DNA from: Takakia lepidozioides
Lineage: Eukaryota > Streptophyta > Takakiopsida > Takakiales > Takakiaceae
Direction of reading: 5' to 3'
Length of the DNA stretch: 64,000 nt
Assembly: GCA_030704615.1 (NCBI GenBank)
Contig: CM060733.1
Coordinates: 51,586,001 to 51,650,000, forward strand
Shown here: piece by piece, positions 10,601-20,873 of the stretch
Layout: each line of letters starts with the position of its first letter
How positions within the stretch are numbered: position 1 is the stretch's first letter
Position numbers and translations under genes: made by a program
The notes under the pieces: generated by a model
Databases searched by the model: none
Told to the model about the DNA's origin: nothing
The model's input: the letters and a program-made list of their open reading frames with translations, nothing else

Positions 10601-13600
10601 TCAGCAAGTACAAGCGCTGAAGACTACTAAAGGTGCAGTGGTGACTTCATCGGTTGACATTGTCAAAACCTTTGAAACTCACTACAGTATCCTTGGCAGA
10701 ACTTCTAGGTCTAACAGTGAGGGGTCTTCTGCTGAATGGAGGGACACAGTTGGAAAAACTGTTCCTATGATTCAAAACAGCCCTGATGAACTGGAGTATA
10801 TTTCAATGGCTTATAACGCTCCCATTAGTTCTTCTGAGATTGTGGAAGCAATTGAACATTTAAATGGATATAAAGCTGGTGGACCTGATGGTATTGTCAA
10901 CGAGCTTATCAAGCACGGTGGCGATCCCATGATAGAGGCCCTAGTTCTCCTCTTTAACCTTATCTGGAAGACTGAAATGATCCCCTTTCGCTGGCGACAG
11001 GGGGTCATTGTCAATCTATACAAGAAGGGTGACAGAGAAGAACCGGGGAACTACCGTGGCATCACGCTCCTCAATGCGGTTGGCAAGACATTCTGCAGAG
11101 TTATTAGTACTCGTCTCGAGGTTGATCTGGAGTCTAGAGGTTGTTTCCACGAAGGCCAAGCTGGCTTTCAGCGAAACAGGGGCTGTGTGGATCATATCTT
11201 CACTCTAAGCCAGATTATCCAGGGAAGGAAAAAAGAAGGGAAACCCACTTATGTTGATTTCCTGGATGTCAAAAAGGCTTATGACACAGTGTGGAGAGAT
11301 GGCCTATGGTTCCGCCTCTGGTCTTGTGGGATCAAGGGAAAGATGTGGAGAGTTGTCCACAACTTGTATGCTCACACCAAAAGCTGTGTCACTGTTAACG
11401 GACAGAAGTTCAACTTCTTTGACATAGACCAAGGTGTAGCTCAAGGATGTACTCCCTCCCCTCTGCTCTTCAATGTTTTCATCAATCAACTCCTCGAGGA
11501 TGTGGAAAGTGAGGGATTTGGGTTAAGGGTGGGTGATACCACCATACCAGCCCTTATGTTTGCGGATGACTTCGCAGGCATAGGGGAGACTCCAACCAAT
11601 CTCCAGGAGTTGATTGATTGCGCGAAGAGATACTTTGATCTTTGGGGGCTAGAGGCTAATGTCAGCAAATGTGCAGTGGTAGCATTCAACGACAGAGGAG
11701 AGGGAGGAAGTGATCTTAAGTGGCAGTGGGGTAGCCAAGAGATCCCGGTCCTCCCTTCCTACAATTACCTGGGCGTTGAGTTTTCCTCCAATTGTAATTG
11801 GGATGCACATATCCGGAAAGTTGTTCAAACTGGCAAGGGCAAAGCTCTGGGGCTCACTAAATTTTTCCACTGCAGAGGGGTCAACTCTGAGGTTAAGAAA
11901 ACCATGCTTTGTCGCGTTATTAGACCTGCCTTGGAGTACGGATCTGCTATATGGGTTGATAACTCCAACCAGGCTAAGTCTCTAGAATCCATTCAAGTGG
12001 GGGTGCTTAAGGAGTGTATGTCAGCATGCTCCAAAACAGCCAATGTGGCTGTTCGGGGTGAGTTTGACATTCCGTCCTTAAGCTCCCGACGAGATGAATT
12101 CAAGGTCAGATGGTGGGGTCAGCTGCAACATATGCCCAACACCAGATATCCTAAGTTAATCGGCTCTATATCTTGGAAACAGGACCGCCCTGTCAAACAG
12201 GCTAAGTCCTGGCAGAAGAGAGTAGAAGAGATTCTCAAGGACCTGGACCTGGATCCGCAAGTCTTGACCCTGCTGGATAAATCTGACTGAGAGGCTGTAG
12301 TGTCCAAAGCCATGTCTGTTGCCATGAGATTGTCTGATGAAAATGAAGTTAGGCAGAAAACTTCCCTGAACTTGTTTCCAGTCAGTGACATGGGGGAGGA
12401 CATCTTGGATGACCTCAAGGGTCTACCCACTCTCGGCACTAGACTGAAATTTAAACTCAGGGCAGGAAGCCTACCTTTGAACAGCAAACAGAAGCAGAGA
12501 GGAAAGGGAGAGTGCAATTGCCCGTTGTGTGGGCAATCTGAAGACAGTATTCATTTTCTGATACACTGTCCGGGGTTCTCTCACCAAAGAGACGCTCTCT
12601 TCAAATCTATCAAGGGAATTGTGCCTGTACCCCTGTTTACCAACTTTGAAAGTCTCGAGGCTGAGCCAAAAGCCCAGGCCCTCCTGAGGCCTAGTTTTTG
12701 GGCAAATCACACACAGCAGATTGATGCTTGTGTGAAGGGATTTCAAGAGGATATCTGGAAAACCCGGATTAATTCTATATATGAAGGTAAGTCTTACTAC
12801 CAACGTCAGCCCCTGACAGAGGTAGGTTCTGTCCCTTTTGTTCCCGCTCAAACTGGGCACGGGGTCAATGGCCACAAGGCTACGGCAAACAACGTCTTAT
12901 GAGTACAATCTCTGGATTCAGCCTCAGCATAGAACACAGTCCAAGCGGCATTGGAGTTCTTCTATAGAAATTATTTTTGTGGGTCTAGTATGTGCCATGG
13001 GCCCTCTGGGGCTTTTGTGCACATAATAATTTGTTTTTTCTTTTCCTCTTTTCTTCATCGTCAATATGTTCTTCCCTCCTCGATGAGATTGAATGAGAAG
13101 AGGACTGGAACATGACGCCAAAGAGTGAAAAGAGTCATGATGAAGCTTTCCCAAGTGCAAACTGAGGTTTGAATCTGGCGAACAGTGAAACTCATTGGCA
13201 GATAATGACTCCTGTGCTTGATCAATATATGCCTAACCCTCTTCACACCTTCATGGTCCCCTCATTCAATATGTAGGAAATCATCTCCTCACCCTCCCCC
13301 CCATCCAACACAATGAAAAGTGAGTCATCAAATGATCATGCAAATGACTTCATGATAATGCAAAAGAATTTGCAGATGAGGATGCTACCAGTGAATCTAG
13401 ACACTATGAAAGGCAGCTGCAATTTGAGCACTTGACGATTAGGTTTGTGATCTGACTCCATTTGCAAGGCAGTTGAATGGCACAGGTCATTCACTCGCCT
13501 ACCACACATCCCGTCTCAATTAATACATGTAATGCTTCTACTTGTCCATTTACTAACACAGAAGCACACATGGATGCCATTCTTAAGCCACAAGACCGGG

Positions 13601-14380
13601 CGAGCAACTCGCTGCATTGCAAGAGTTAACAGTTTGGAGACTGCAGATTGGAGATACATTTAGTGAAGAGCCAGAGTGAAAACAAGTTTTGCTATATGGC
13701 CAAGGAACAAAAGAACAGTTGAGCTGTTTTCGACTTGAAAGCTTAGGTTGGTCTAGGGTTGCGTTTATAGACTCATGATGGGCATGCATAGATCTTTTGC
13801 AGGATGGGATCCAAGCTACAGGTTCAGTTGGGAACCCAGCTGATCAATTCCTACTCACGGGAACTGTCTTGACATTATCTCATCTGGACCAGCCAAGGAA
13901 AGGACAAGCAGTTGAAAGCACTGACATGATTCCCATTCATGGAAACTGTATGGAAATACCTGATCTGTCCCACCCAACAAAAGGTGAACTTGCATTTCAA
14001 GTAGCTTAAGCATTCACAAATAGGAAAAAAAATTCAATGGACAAGGAGGTAAGGCAGGCGAGAGGGTCGGCACATGCCTGCAGTTCGGTCAACATTCTTC
14101 CAGGCCTCCTCGCCTCCCAAAACGTCATCCACGTCCTTCTTTTTCAGTGTCAGCTTCTTGCTTATCTGCACGCATCTTCATCTCACACCTTGGTGTGCAA
14201 ACAGGAACAATCAACGAGACCAGGAAAATTCAGAGAAGACAGAAAACGGATGTCCCATACCTGTCGTTCAATTGGGAAGATGTAGGGGCAAGTGGGGCAG
14301 AAGAAGCGCAAAGAGCGACCCAGGCTGGGATGCTCCACTAACAGCAGATTGGCGCATGTCGGACAAAACTCCATCTCCAA
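7679..14380 (-). CDS. RPC10: RNA polymerase III subunit RPC10 (C11 / POLR3K), 3 exons
   Basis: This small TFIIS-like subunit of RNA polymerase III supports transcript cleavage, termination and re-initiation in the nucleus. Exon 1 (14380-14261, 40 codons) encodes the N-terminal zinc ribbon: FCPTCANLLLVE, then FFCPTCPYIFPIERQ. Exon 2 (14165-14078) encodes the linker with the conserved VDDVLGGEEAWKNVD. Exon 3 (7809-7679) encodes the second ribbon: TCLRCSHGQAYFMQ, the acidic hairpin RSADEPMTTFYKC, and CNSDCSFLWKEG. The total is 112 residues against 108-110 in other eukaryotes. A second ATG two codons in would give 110. Intron 1 is GT-AG. Intron 2 (about 6.3 kb) joins in phase only if the donor is GC (CAG followed by GCATGT), a rare but accepted type. 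That intron contains an antisense LINE. The catalytic D-E pair of the hairpin is present, so the gene looks functional. Confidence 0.88.
7881..7903. repeat. (TC)n microsatellite
   Basis: About 11.5 copies of TC, directly before the tRNA-like sequence and inside RPC10 intron 2. Confidence 0.9.
7905..7990 (+). repeat. tRNA-like SINE head with Pol III A and B boxes
   Basis: The sequence carries a near-perfect A box (TAGCTCAGCTGG) and a B box (GGTTCAAACCC, 7975-7985) about 40 bp apart, the arrangement of a tRNA gene or tRNA-derived SINE. The A-box segment is reiterated: gctggtagctcagctggtag runs almost three times at 12-bp intervals. A true tRNA is unlikely, because the arms do not fold cleanly and the acceptor ends pair poorly. 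A SINE head or a degenerate tRNA copy is the best reading. It lies in intron 2 of RPC10, about 100 bp from exon 3 and antisense to that gene. Confidence 0.6.
8398..9003 (+). CDS. LINE ORF1-like frame, start unclear
   Basis: The frame is open from just after a TAG near 8395 to TAA at 9001-9003. The first ATG is only at about 8521, so the true start is uncertain. No zinc knuckle or other RNA-binding motif is visible. The C-terminal part (EGFGTLNGLPILKVYTRR) is the first of three tandem repeats that continue into ORF2. Comparing the repeats shows that a loss of about 4 nt at about 8970 throws the frame into the stop. The ancestral element may therefore have read straight from this segment into ORF2. 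Confidence 0.5.
   Translation, partial: PATTIKILAPININTPQGDSWELVTYAKSRASCVVFGVNPRMDDVSFKTTCSSLGLDFMANGTISRLDNRGTLKVAMTKSASNRVPHQFNLKEVRPLTGWRAVLDIGDSMGRSRKTTKSNDFDLRVSNRLDALDEVESKQPEGQDVPKCTEPERPESEGFGTLNGLPILKVYTRRKNSIHGVIVPKPSDGQSLSVQSLNVV
8866..9240 (+). repeat. Three tandem copies of a ~125-bp coding repeat
   Basis: Three successive copies encode GFGTLNGLPILKVYTRR followed by HGV(I/T)VP and a DGQS or similar tail, starting near 8869, 9008 and 9145. Copies 2 and 3 share a frame with ORF2; copy 1 is in the ORF1 frame. Confidence 0.85.
9117..12902 (+). pseudogene. LINE ORF2: endonuclease, reverse transcriptase, zinc finger; one in-frame stop
   Basis: This frame encodes the enzyme for target-primed reverse transcription. 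The endonuclease spans roughly residues 60-325, with LATFNFSG, the catalytic QETW, LLGDFNAWVG and SDHFLVW. The RT follows with YKAGGPDGIVNELI, GNYRGITLLNAVG, FLDVKKAYDTVW (motif A), GVAQGCTPSPLLFN (motif B) and FADDFAGIG (motif C). After residue 1057 there is one TGA (12,288-12,290). The same frame then continues for about 200 codons through a finger CPLCGQSEDSIHFLIHC to TGA at 12,900. All catalytic residues I can check are present. The single stop truncates only the tail, so this is a very young or barely inactivated copy; stop-codon readthrough is possible but unsupported. There is no RNase H. Confidence 0.88.
13066..14077. other. Remainder of RPC10 intron 2
   Basis: Between the LINE end and exon 2 I see no recognisable gene or repeat. 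Short open frames here have no family features. Confidence 0.5.
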
Positions 14381-14422
14381 ATTACAAACAAGACCCTAAA
14401 CCCCTCTCGCACCTCCTCTGCA

Positions 14423-14452
14423 TCTCTCTCTCTCTCTCCCTCTCTCTCTCTC
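14423..14452. repeat. CT-rich microsatellite in RPC10 5' region
   Basis: Interrupted (CT)n tract, about 45-70 bp upstream of the RPC10 start on its coding strand, where it reads as GA repeats. It may lie in the 5' UTR or core promoter. Confidence 0.8.
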
Positions 14453-14821
14453 GCTGGTAGAGTAGCACCCCACACGAGCCATACCACACTGGATGGATGG
14501 TAACGATAGATGACAAATGTCTGCCCTCGATGTACCGAAGGAGATGAATGAAGAACAGGGATGCTTACATGGATGGACGATGAAATATGAACAAGCGGAT
14601 TAGTGAATGGATGGTTGACTGAGCAAGATCCGTGTGGGGGGAGCAACTGAAGTGAATTACCTCCTTGGAAGGTACATCTAGGATGAAATATTACCTGTGA
14701 AGAGGTAATTCTAAGGTTCCAGGCTGGGCCTAGGATGTTAAGGTCAAAATATTTGAAAGTTTTGCCACCGACAGAATCTGTGAGGGGGCTTGTATTAGGG
14801 TTAGGTTCTCCACCAAGGGTG

Positions 14822-14853
14822 GTAGGGTTTAGGGTTTAGGGTTTAGGGTTTAG
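14822..14853. promoter_or_regulatory. Interstitial telomere-type repeats (TTTAGGG)4, candidate telo-box cluster
   Basis: Four consecutive TTTAGGG units lie about 450 bp upstream of the RPC10 start. Read on the RPC10 strand they are AAACCCTAA telo-boxes. A further single AAACCC core (ccctaaacccc, 14394-14404) sits directly before the start codon. In plants telo-boxes are common in promoters of genes for the translation and transcription machinery. A regulatory role here is inference; the alternative is a repair-derived telomeric scar. Confidence 0.6.
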
Positions 14854-15794
14854 GGGTAGATGGTCTTGTGTGAGGGAAGGTGATGATAAGAGCGAGCAGC
14901 GAGGGTTGTAAGAGCGCGATGGCGAAGCATCATCCCGATCTCATCATGTGCCGCAAGCAACCAGTAGAGAGCAGGTTTTGGCGTGAAGGATGTCTCTATG
15001 GCAAGATACATCTCTGAAATTTTTCTTTGATGGCAGACAATAGTAGAAGACTCGCCTTATAGAATCCAATGTTCACATCTCCTACTTGATTAGGGCAACT
15101 CTTGACAAGTAGTTCTTCCCTCGTATCTGCATTTCAGACAAACTTTTCCCCAGTTCTGGTATCTCCCTCAATCTGTTATTTGATCTTGATCTCTTTTATT
15201 TTCTCCTTGAAGCGACCAGCTCCAATCAGAACCTCAATCACATACATTCCACGTCAATTTCAGGTGCTACAACATATGCTGGCATATGGTTTCTTCATAC
15301 AGCTGTGCTTTTCCCTCTCCAGGTTGAGGAATTACTGGTGGCAGGAGTTAATGATCGAACAACCAACAATGTCTGCTTATGTGTTGAAACAAGAACTCAC
15401 ACAGAGAATCTTCTATTGAGCAAAGGAAGTTTCAATTGGATTTCAGTAGGAATTTTTTTATTTTTTTTTTTTTGGAACAGGGGTAATGGAGACCTGATTA
15501 ATTTTATTCAAAAATTATTTTGGGAAAAAAAAATTAAAACCCCGATTAAACATAAGGCACACTCACCTTGATCAGTGTAGGAGGAACCATGCATCCTCCC
15601 AAAGGTGGATTTTCAAGGAACTAAATAAAGGGACAGATCTCGAGAACGAAGATCCCAATGAATTTTATTTTTTTTTGGTTTTTTAAAGAAAAAGGACGGA
15701 GGCCCTTTTAATCAAATTAACTGAAAAGTAGTCACAATAGTGGAAAAATAACCACCGAAGAAGCCGTGAAGGCTAACTGAGAGGAAACTAGAAT
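14854..15794. other. Intergenic, poly-T tracts, no gene recognised
   Basis: Two long T-rich runs (about 15,457-15,472 and 15,665-15,690) occur, with partly similar flanks (ccctttt-aat, gattaattttattc). They could be remnants of reverse-transcribed tails. No supported gene. Confidence 0.45.
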
Positions 15795-16437
15795 CGTCTT
15801 ACTGCAACAACATTGCTTGCGACCGCTCATGATGCCACTTTTGGCATCACCTTGAGCAAGGATTCACCTTGAACCCTTTTTGACTCGGAAGATGACCTTG
15901 AACCAACCGCGCGTCCCAATCATTACAATTGGGTCTGCCTTGGAATGTTGGCATGAGGTACGGGAACACGCCGAAGCCGCACTACGACTTCGTCCCGAGG
16001 TTACACGATTATAGTATGTGAACGAAGCACGTAGCTTCCGCGTTAGTCCACACTACAAGACAACCCTCTCGGTAGTGCAGTTATAGTACGCGCACACGTT
16101 AGGTGCGCACTAACACGTGAACTCCCAAAGAATGCGCAAGTTTCTTTGCCCCTTGGATGGGAATCACCCGATTTCAGCACTGCGCAAACACACAATTAAT
16201 CCAATTTACCTCTCCAAATTTTGTAAGTTAGCATGCATTCTACACACTAGCCAATCATACCTGCATCACCATTCCAAACAAAATAGGAAGCACAACATTT
16301 GGCAACCATTTCATTTATAAACAAAATTTGTACAACACAAGTTTTTGCAATCGGATTCTTGAGCTAGCTAAGCCGGACTAAGCATGCATTTCCTCCCCCA
16401 CGATCCAAGATTGATGTCCCCATCAACACTTCTTCCG

Positions 16438-18064
16438 TTTTTGAGGTCGCCCTTCGAAAGCTGCAACCACCTCGGATGCGTTTCTCATTTCTAAGGTACG
16501 CACCCAAGTTGCCTCCACTTGATGATAGCCCTTCTATTTCACGAGATACTCCGTTTCTCGATTCTTGAACCTCCTCGACTTAAACACTGTCTCCACCTCG
16601 TACTCAAGTTCATTTTCATTATCCAACAGGTGGCGGATGCAACACTTGATGCCAATTCGGACGCGCTTCATCTTTGAAATAAGGCTTCAAAATGGAGACG
16701 TGGAATACCGGATGTACTTTGTTGTTTGCCGGCAGCTCCAATTCATACACATCCTCATTCATAACCTTCTGGATGCGAAAGGGCCTCGCATACGGAAGTA
16801 CGAACTTTGGACTCACTTCCGGAGGTAGTTGAAAATTCTTGATGTTCAACCAGACCTCCATGTCTGCCTCAAACTTAACGTCCCTCCGCTTCCGATTCAC
16901 CTGCCATTCATACCGTTTCCTAGCTTTGGCAATGTTGTATTTTGCGAACTCCAATAAACGCTCGCGTTCTTCCAGCACCGCTGCTGCTGCCGGTTCCTCA
17001 ACATCCTGGGCGGCCCAACTTGTAAGCACCAGAGGTGCTTTTCCATAAACCAATACGAAAGGGGAAACTCCCGTTGCGGATTGTTTTGTGTTATTATAAC
17101 AGAACTCTGTCGCATCCAAGTGCTCCACCCAATCTGATTGGTCTGCCGACACATAATTCCGCAAGATCTGCTTCACCACAGAATTCACTCTTTCCATTTG
17201 GCCGTCTGTCGTAGGTCGGAAGGCGGTGCTCATCTTGAGCCTCGTCCCCGTTTTCTTCCAAAGTGCCCTCCAAAATTTACTTGTAAACTTTGGATCGCGG
17301 TCCGAGACAATATCCTTCGGAAATCCATTATGCTTGAAGACGTGAGCGAAGTAAAGTCGTCCCGTCTCCTGCGTCGTTGCCGTCTCCTTGGTGGGAATGA
17401 AATGGCCCATTTTACTAAACCTATCCACCACCACCATGATTGCATCGAATTCTTTTGACAACGGCATAGCAATCATGAAATCCATCGAGACACTTTCCCA
17501 AGACCCTTCTGGAATCGGCAAGGTTTGTAACAGCCCCGCTTGCTTTTTGTACTTGCTCCGATTTTGTTGGCATGGGGTGCATGTCTTGACATACTCTTCG
17601 GCCTCCTCCCTCAGTTTGGGCCAGAAATACTCTTTCTTCAAGAGTGACGCGGTGCGCTTGGCTCCGTCATGGCCCGCAAGCGGGCCATTGTGGCGTTCTC
17701 TCAAGAGACTATCTCTAATCCCTCCCTTCGGCACGTAGAGGCGCATTTGCTTGTACCGGAGCAGTCCATTGTGCAAGTGGAACTGTGATTTAACTCCCAT
17801 CCTTAAGTCCCGCATCACGGACTTCGTCACCTCATCTTTCCGGTAAGCCTTCCGGATCTTCCTTTAGAGTGCCGTCTCGCCCTTGTAAACCAACATGAGC
17901 TGTTGCGTCCTACTTAAATCATTGGCCACCACATTGTCTCGTCCCGGTTTGTACTAGATATCCACGTCAAACACTGCCAAAGTGTCTTGCCACCTAAGTT
18001 GTTTTGGCACCTAAGCTGCGTGGCAAAATACTTCACCGTGACATTATCAGTGAACACCTTCACC
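16438..18064 (-). pseudogene. Element A pol, 3' half: RNase H end, integrase, chromodomain
   Basis: The longest frame (17,830-16,619) reads RMGVKSQFHLHNGLLRY, the integrase zinc-binding region HDGAKRTASLLKKEYFWP with C-x2-C (TCTPCQQN), the catalytic core (DFMIAM, VVDRFSKMGHF, SDRDPKFTSKFW, TTDGQMERVN) and the C-terminal barrel ending PVFHVSILKPYF. After it a chromodomain (YEVETVFKSRRFKNRE, LVK, KGYHQVEATWVR) is broken by a TAG replacing the tryptophan of the usual VKWKGY. In the parent element integrase inserts the cDNA and the chromodomain guides it to chromatin. Confidence 0.88.
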
Positions 18065-18615
18065 GGGTTTGTCGCGGCCCTTTGCTTTGAGGGCAGGGGA
18101 TCGGGACACAAGAATGGTGGGGGCAGTGGCAACAATAGATACGGGGGCTGAAGCACCCTTGAGTGCCCAAGGCACTCAAAGATACGGAGGCCCTCACTAG
18201 ATGGAGCCATGCACACAGGGTTGCGGTGGAGGTGGTTCCACAAGGGGTGGTGGTAGCTTAGTGGGACTTAGTGGGGGTGGCATAGGACTCACCATGGGGC
18301 GGAGACCTTGTGGTGGGAGTTTTGGGGAGTCTTGGGACTCATCACGGTCCAATGGGGCCGTGATGGGTGGGCCAAGACTCACCGCGACTCATCACCGGGA
18401 ATCGAGGGTCTTCGTGGTGGTTCGCCATAAAAAGACGGTGTTGTTTGTGAAACCCCCGCGGACAATCACAAAAGTATATATAGGGAGTAGTAACCCCGAG
18501 AACGGTGCAAGCCCATTGGTGACCAAGAACTAGTGAGTAAGCGTGCGAGCCGGAAAGCGACCAAGGTGTGGGGAGCTTCCGGACTGCCAACAACCAAAGG
18601 GAATTCTCCACTATG

Positions 18616-19221
18616 TGTCAAGGACGAGAACATGACTGAACACAAACAAGAGATCAGACTAGAGGTACAAGACTAGGGAAGAAGTCAAGGTCGGCGTGGC
18701 CGTATGCACGATGAGTTACAAATAGGAATCAAGGCGATCTTTATAACAATGAACAAAGGTACAAAATATTGGAACACGACTTGAATACTGGAATGCTAGA
18801 AACTGGACTGGATTACCAGATACTGGAAACTGGGCTAGGTTACTGGGAACTGGAAACCAAAGTAGCTTGAACTTGTGTTGGCGAGACTGAAGAGTGTCCA
18901 GTCTCGTCTCCTATATATACTGGCTACTAAGAAGCTTCCCCAAGAAGCTTCCCCTGTGGAGGTTTCTTGCTGGAGAAGTTTCCAAGATTAAACAAAGGTT
19001 TCTTGATGGAGAAGCTTCCTTAAACAAATGAGGTATCTTGATAAGAAGTTTCCTCCAAAGAAAGCTTCATGAGCAGTTTCCCAAGTTATTCTTGGTAATT
19101 TGGTAAACTCCCGGTAGATCATGATAAATCACGGTAAGTCATGGTAACTTCCGGTAACATGGTAACTTGGTAATTTCTGGTATTTATTTCTGGTAAGTTC
19201 CTCTGGGCTATGTCCGTGACA
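18616..19221 (-). repeat. Element C 3' LTR
   Basis: 606-bp LTR, TGTCA...TGACA at its ends, with a TATA-like tatatata motif near 18,912. It is similar to 32,051-32,619 apart from several indels. It is rich in short repeats of ggtaa/ggtaac and of gaagcttcc/gagaagtttcc. Confidence 0.85.
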
Positions 19222-19249
19222 TCACCCCCTCCTCTAGCGCCGAGTTCCT

Positions 19250-19786
19250 CGAGGAGCGGTAAAATCTTGGACTTGCTTAGAGTTGGAGAAAATCCAAAAT
19301 CCGGCGAATGGTACTTGCCAAGTATTCGGCTCTTCGTTCTTGATTCAAATGATTTATAGGTCCCTGCAACCATCGATAGTATCCAACATCTTGAACTTGG
19401 GACCACGCAGTGATTTGAGCATTTTGATTTTCGAAGCTGCCTTCAAACATGATTTCGTTGCCCTCTGCGTCCGAAACCTCAACCTCCAACAGAATTATCA
19501 GAGTTCGGGTAGGCTTCACTTGCCATCGTACGGGGTCCAGACGAAGAAGTACGTGTCGCATTGGTGGCCCATCGTCTCGAGAGCATCGGCGTGATGTTGA
19601 AGGTCGTGAGAGTTGGAACGACTGATCTGGTAGCTGGATAAGCGACAACTCCAATGTATCTGGTTCATGTGACTCCATACTGCCAATACAAGATGCAATA
19701 GTGCTGAAAGTGTAGCTATATATACTGATATGTGGTGCTTCTCCCTCTTTAGCGTATATCAGGTAAATTGAATGTGGAGTCTTCAC
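19250..19786 (-). pseudogene. Element C C-terminal pol extension, unknown domain
   Basis: This 169-codon frame lies after the integrase and just before the 3' LTR. It contains DTLELSLIQLPDQSF, PTRTLIILLEVEV and AEYLASTIRRILDFLQL. The same frame recurs in the related fragment at 43,160-43,651 with conservative changes, so it is a conserved part of this family rather than noise. The end (tryptophan, hydrophobic spacing, R-RILDFL) could be a degenerate chromo-like or chromatin-binding module, but I do not recognise it firmly. Confidence 0.6.
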
Positions 19787-19811
19787 CTTGAAGCTAACTT
19801 GATTGACATCA

Positions 19812-20770
19812 TCATTGTGACGTCTTATTAACGTGTAGCTCGGGGCTTAGCTGGATATCGTTGATGAAACTCTTGGACTTTGTCAGATGCATTGGCGAGG
19901 TTGGATGAAGGTTCTCACGTTCGTTCGCTGATGTCGTAGCCTTTCCAATGTACGAAATACTCAAGACGTTTAACTTGATGCGAGACTCTAAGACTGGATG
20001 GATGCGCATACTTCGTGGGAGTTCAAGCCGAAAACTCACCGGATTTATTTGTCGAATAATTTTGAATGGTCCCAGGCGTTGATAATCCAACTTCTTTGAT
20101 GGTCGCAAGGTTTGTATGTCCCGTCGAAGAAGCCACACACGATCTCCGACCTTGAACTGGGATTGGAGGTGGCGATGTTGATCTGCATACTCCTTATATT
20201 GTTTTTGAGCTTCTACAAGGTGGAATGTAAGCTCCTTGTGAATCATAGCAAGATGAGTAGCAAGGTTTTCTGCAGCAGGGTTTCCAACAGTCTTTATGTG
20301 GAAAGGGTTTGCTCGAGGATGATGACCATAATTGGAGAAAAATAGAGTTTGTTTGGTCGAAGAATGTATAGTGTTGTTGTAAGCAAACTCAGCCAATGAC
20401 AGAAGGTCCGTCCAATTATCTTGGTGATAATTTATCGTACAACGAAGATACTGTTCCAAAATCTGGTTTACACGTTTGACCATCAGTCTGTGGATGATTA
20501 GTTGTAGAGAGATTGATCTTAGTATCCAATATGTGAAATAATCTCTTCCAAAAATTTGATATGAACTGTGGTCCTCGATCAGATACGATGTCCTCCGGGA
20601 GTCCATGAATGCGGTAGATATTATTGAGGAAGAGTCTTGCAGTTTCCTCGCTGGTATCCGTCTTATTACATGGAATGAAATGTGTCATCTTCGTAAAACG
20701 ATCTACAGTAACAAAGGATTGAATCGGTGGTCTTGAAAAATTGGAAGGTCAGTAATAAAGTCTATAGACA
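19812..20770 (-). pseudogene. Element C integrase
   Basis: The core reads MTHFIPCNKTDTSEETA, DIVSDRGPQFISNFWK and HPQTDGQT in one frame. It then shifts to [17 protein letters not shown], the linker [20 protein letters not shown] and [19 protein letters not shown]. The usual polynucleotidyl-transferase residues are visible, but the frame is broken near 20,470 and again near 19,960, so no single protein can be made. The linker wording resembles the Tf1/sushi type of gypsy integrase rather than the A/B family. Confidence 0.82.
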
Positions 20771-20873
20771 CGGACGACCTTGGACCTTTGGGAATGGGTA
20801 ATGGTTGAAGAAGGCCGTAAGGTCGATGTCATGGTCCCTTCGCTCTAGCACACGTATCGCAAGATTTTATAAA

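Larger units (their letters stand above)
8050..13065 (+). mobile_element. Nearly full-length LINE (non-LTR retrotransposon) inside RPC10 intron 2
   Basis: The element encodes an ORF1-like segment, then an apurinic-type endonuclease, reverse transcriptase and C-terminal zinc finger, all on + and antisense to the host gene. The 5' boundary (about 8050) and 3' boundary (about 13,065, after a T-rich tract) are estimates; I could not find a certain target-site duplication. Other 3' fragments of the same family lie at 3890 and 4985-5540, so the family has been active in this genome. The RT wording (GPDGIVNELI, NYRGITLL) is RTE-like, but I do not assign a clade. Confidence 0.85.

Noticed and set aside
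18201-18533. Glycine-rich 110-codon frames in the LTRs (also 23,638 and 29,862)
   Set aside because: They fall wholly within LTR sequence of family A/B and recur with each LTR copy; there is no sign of translation.
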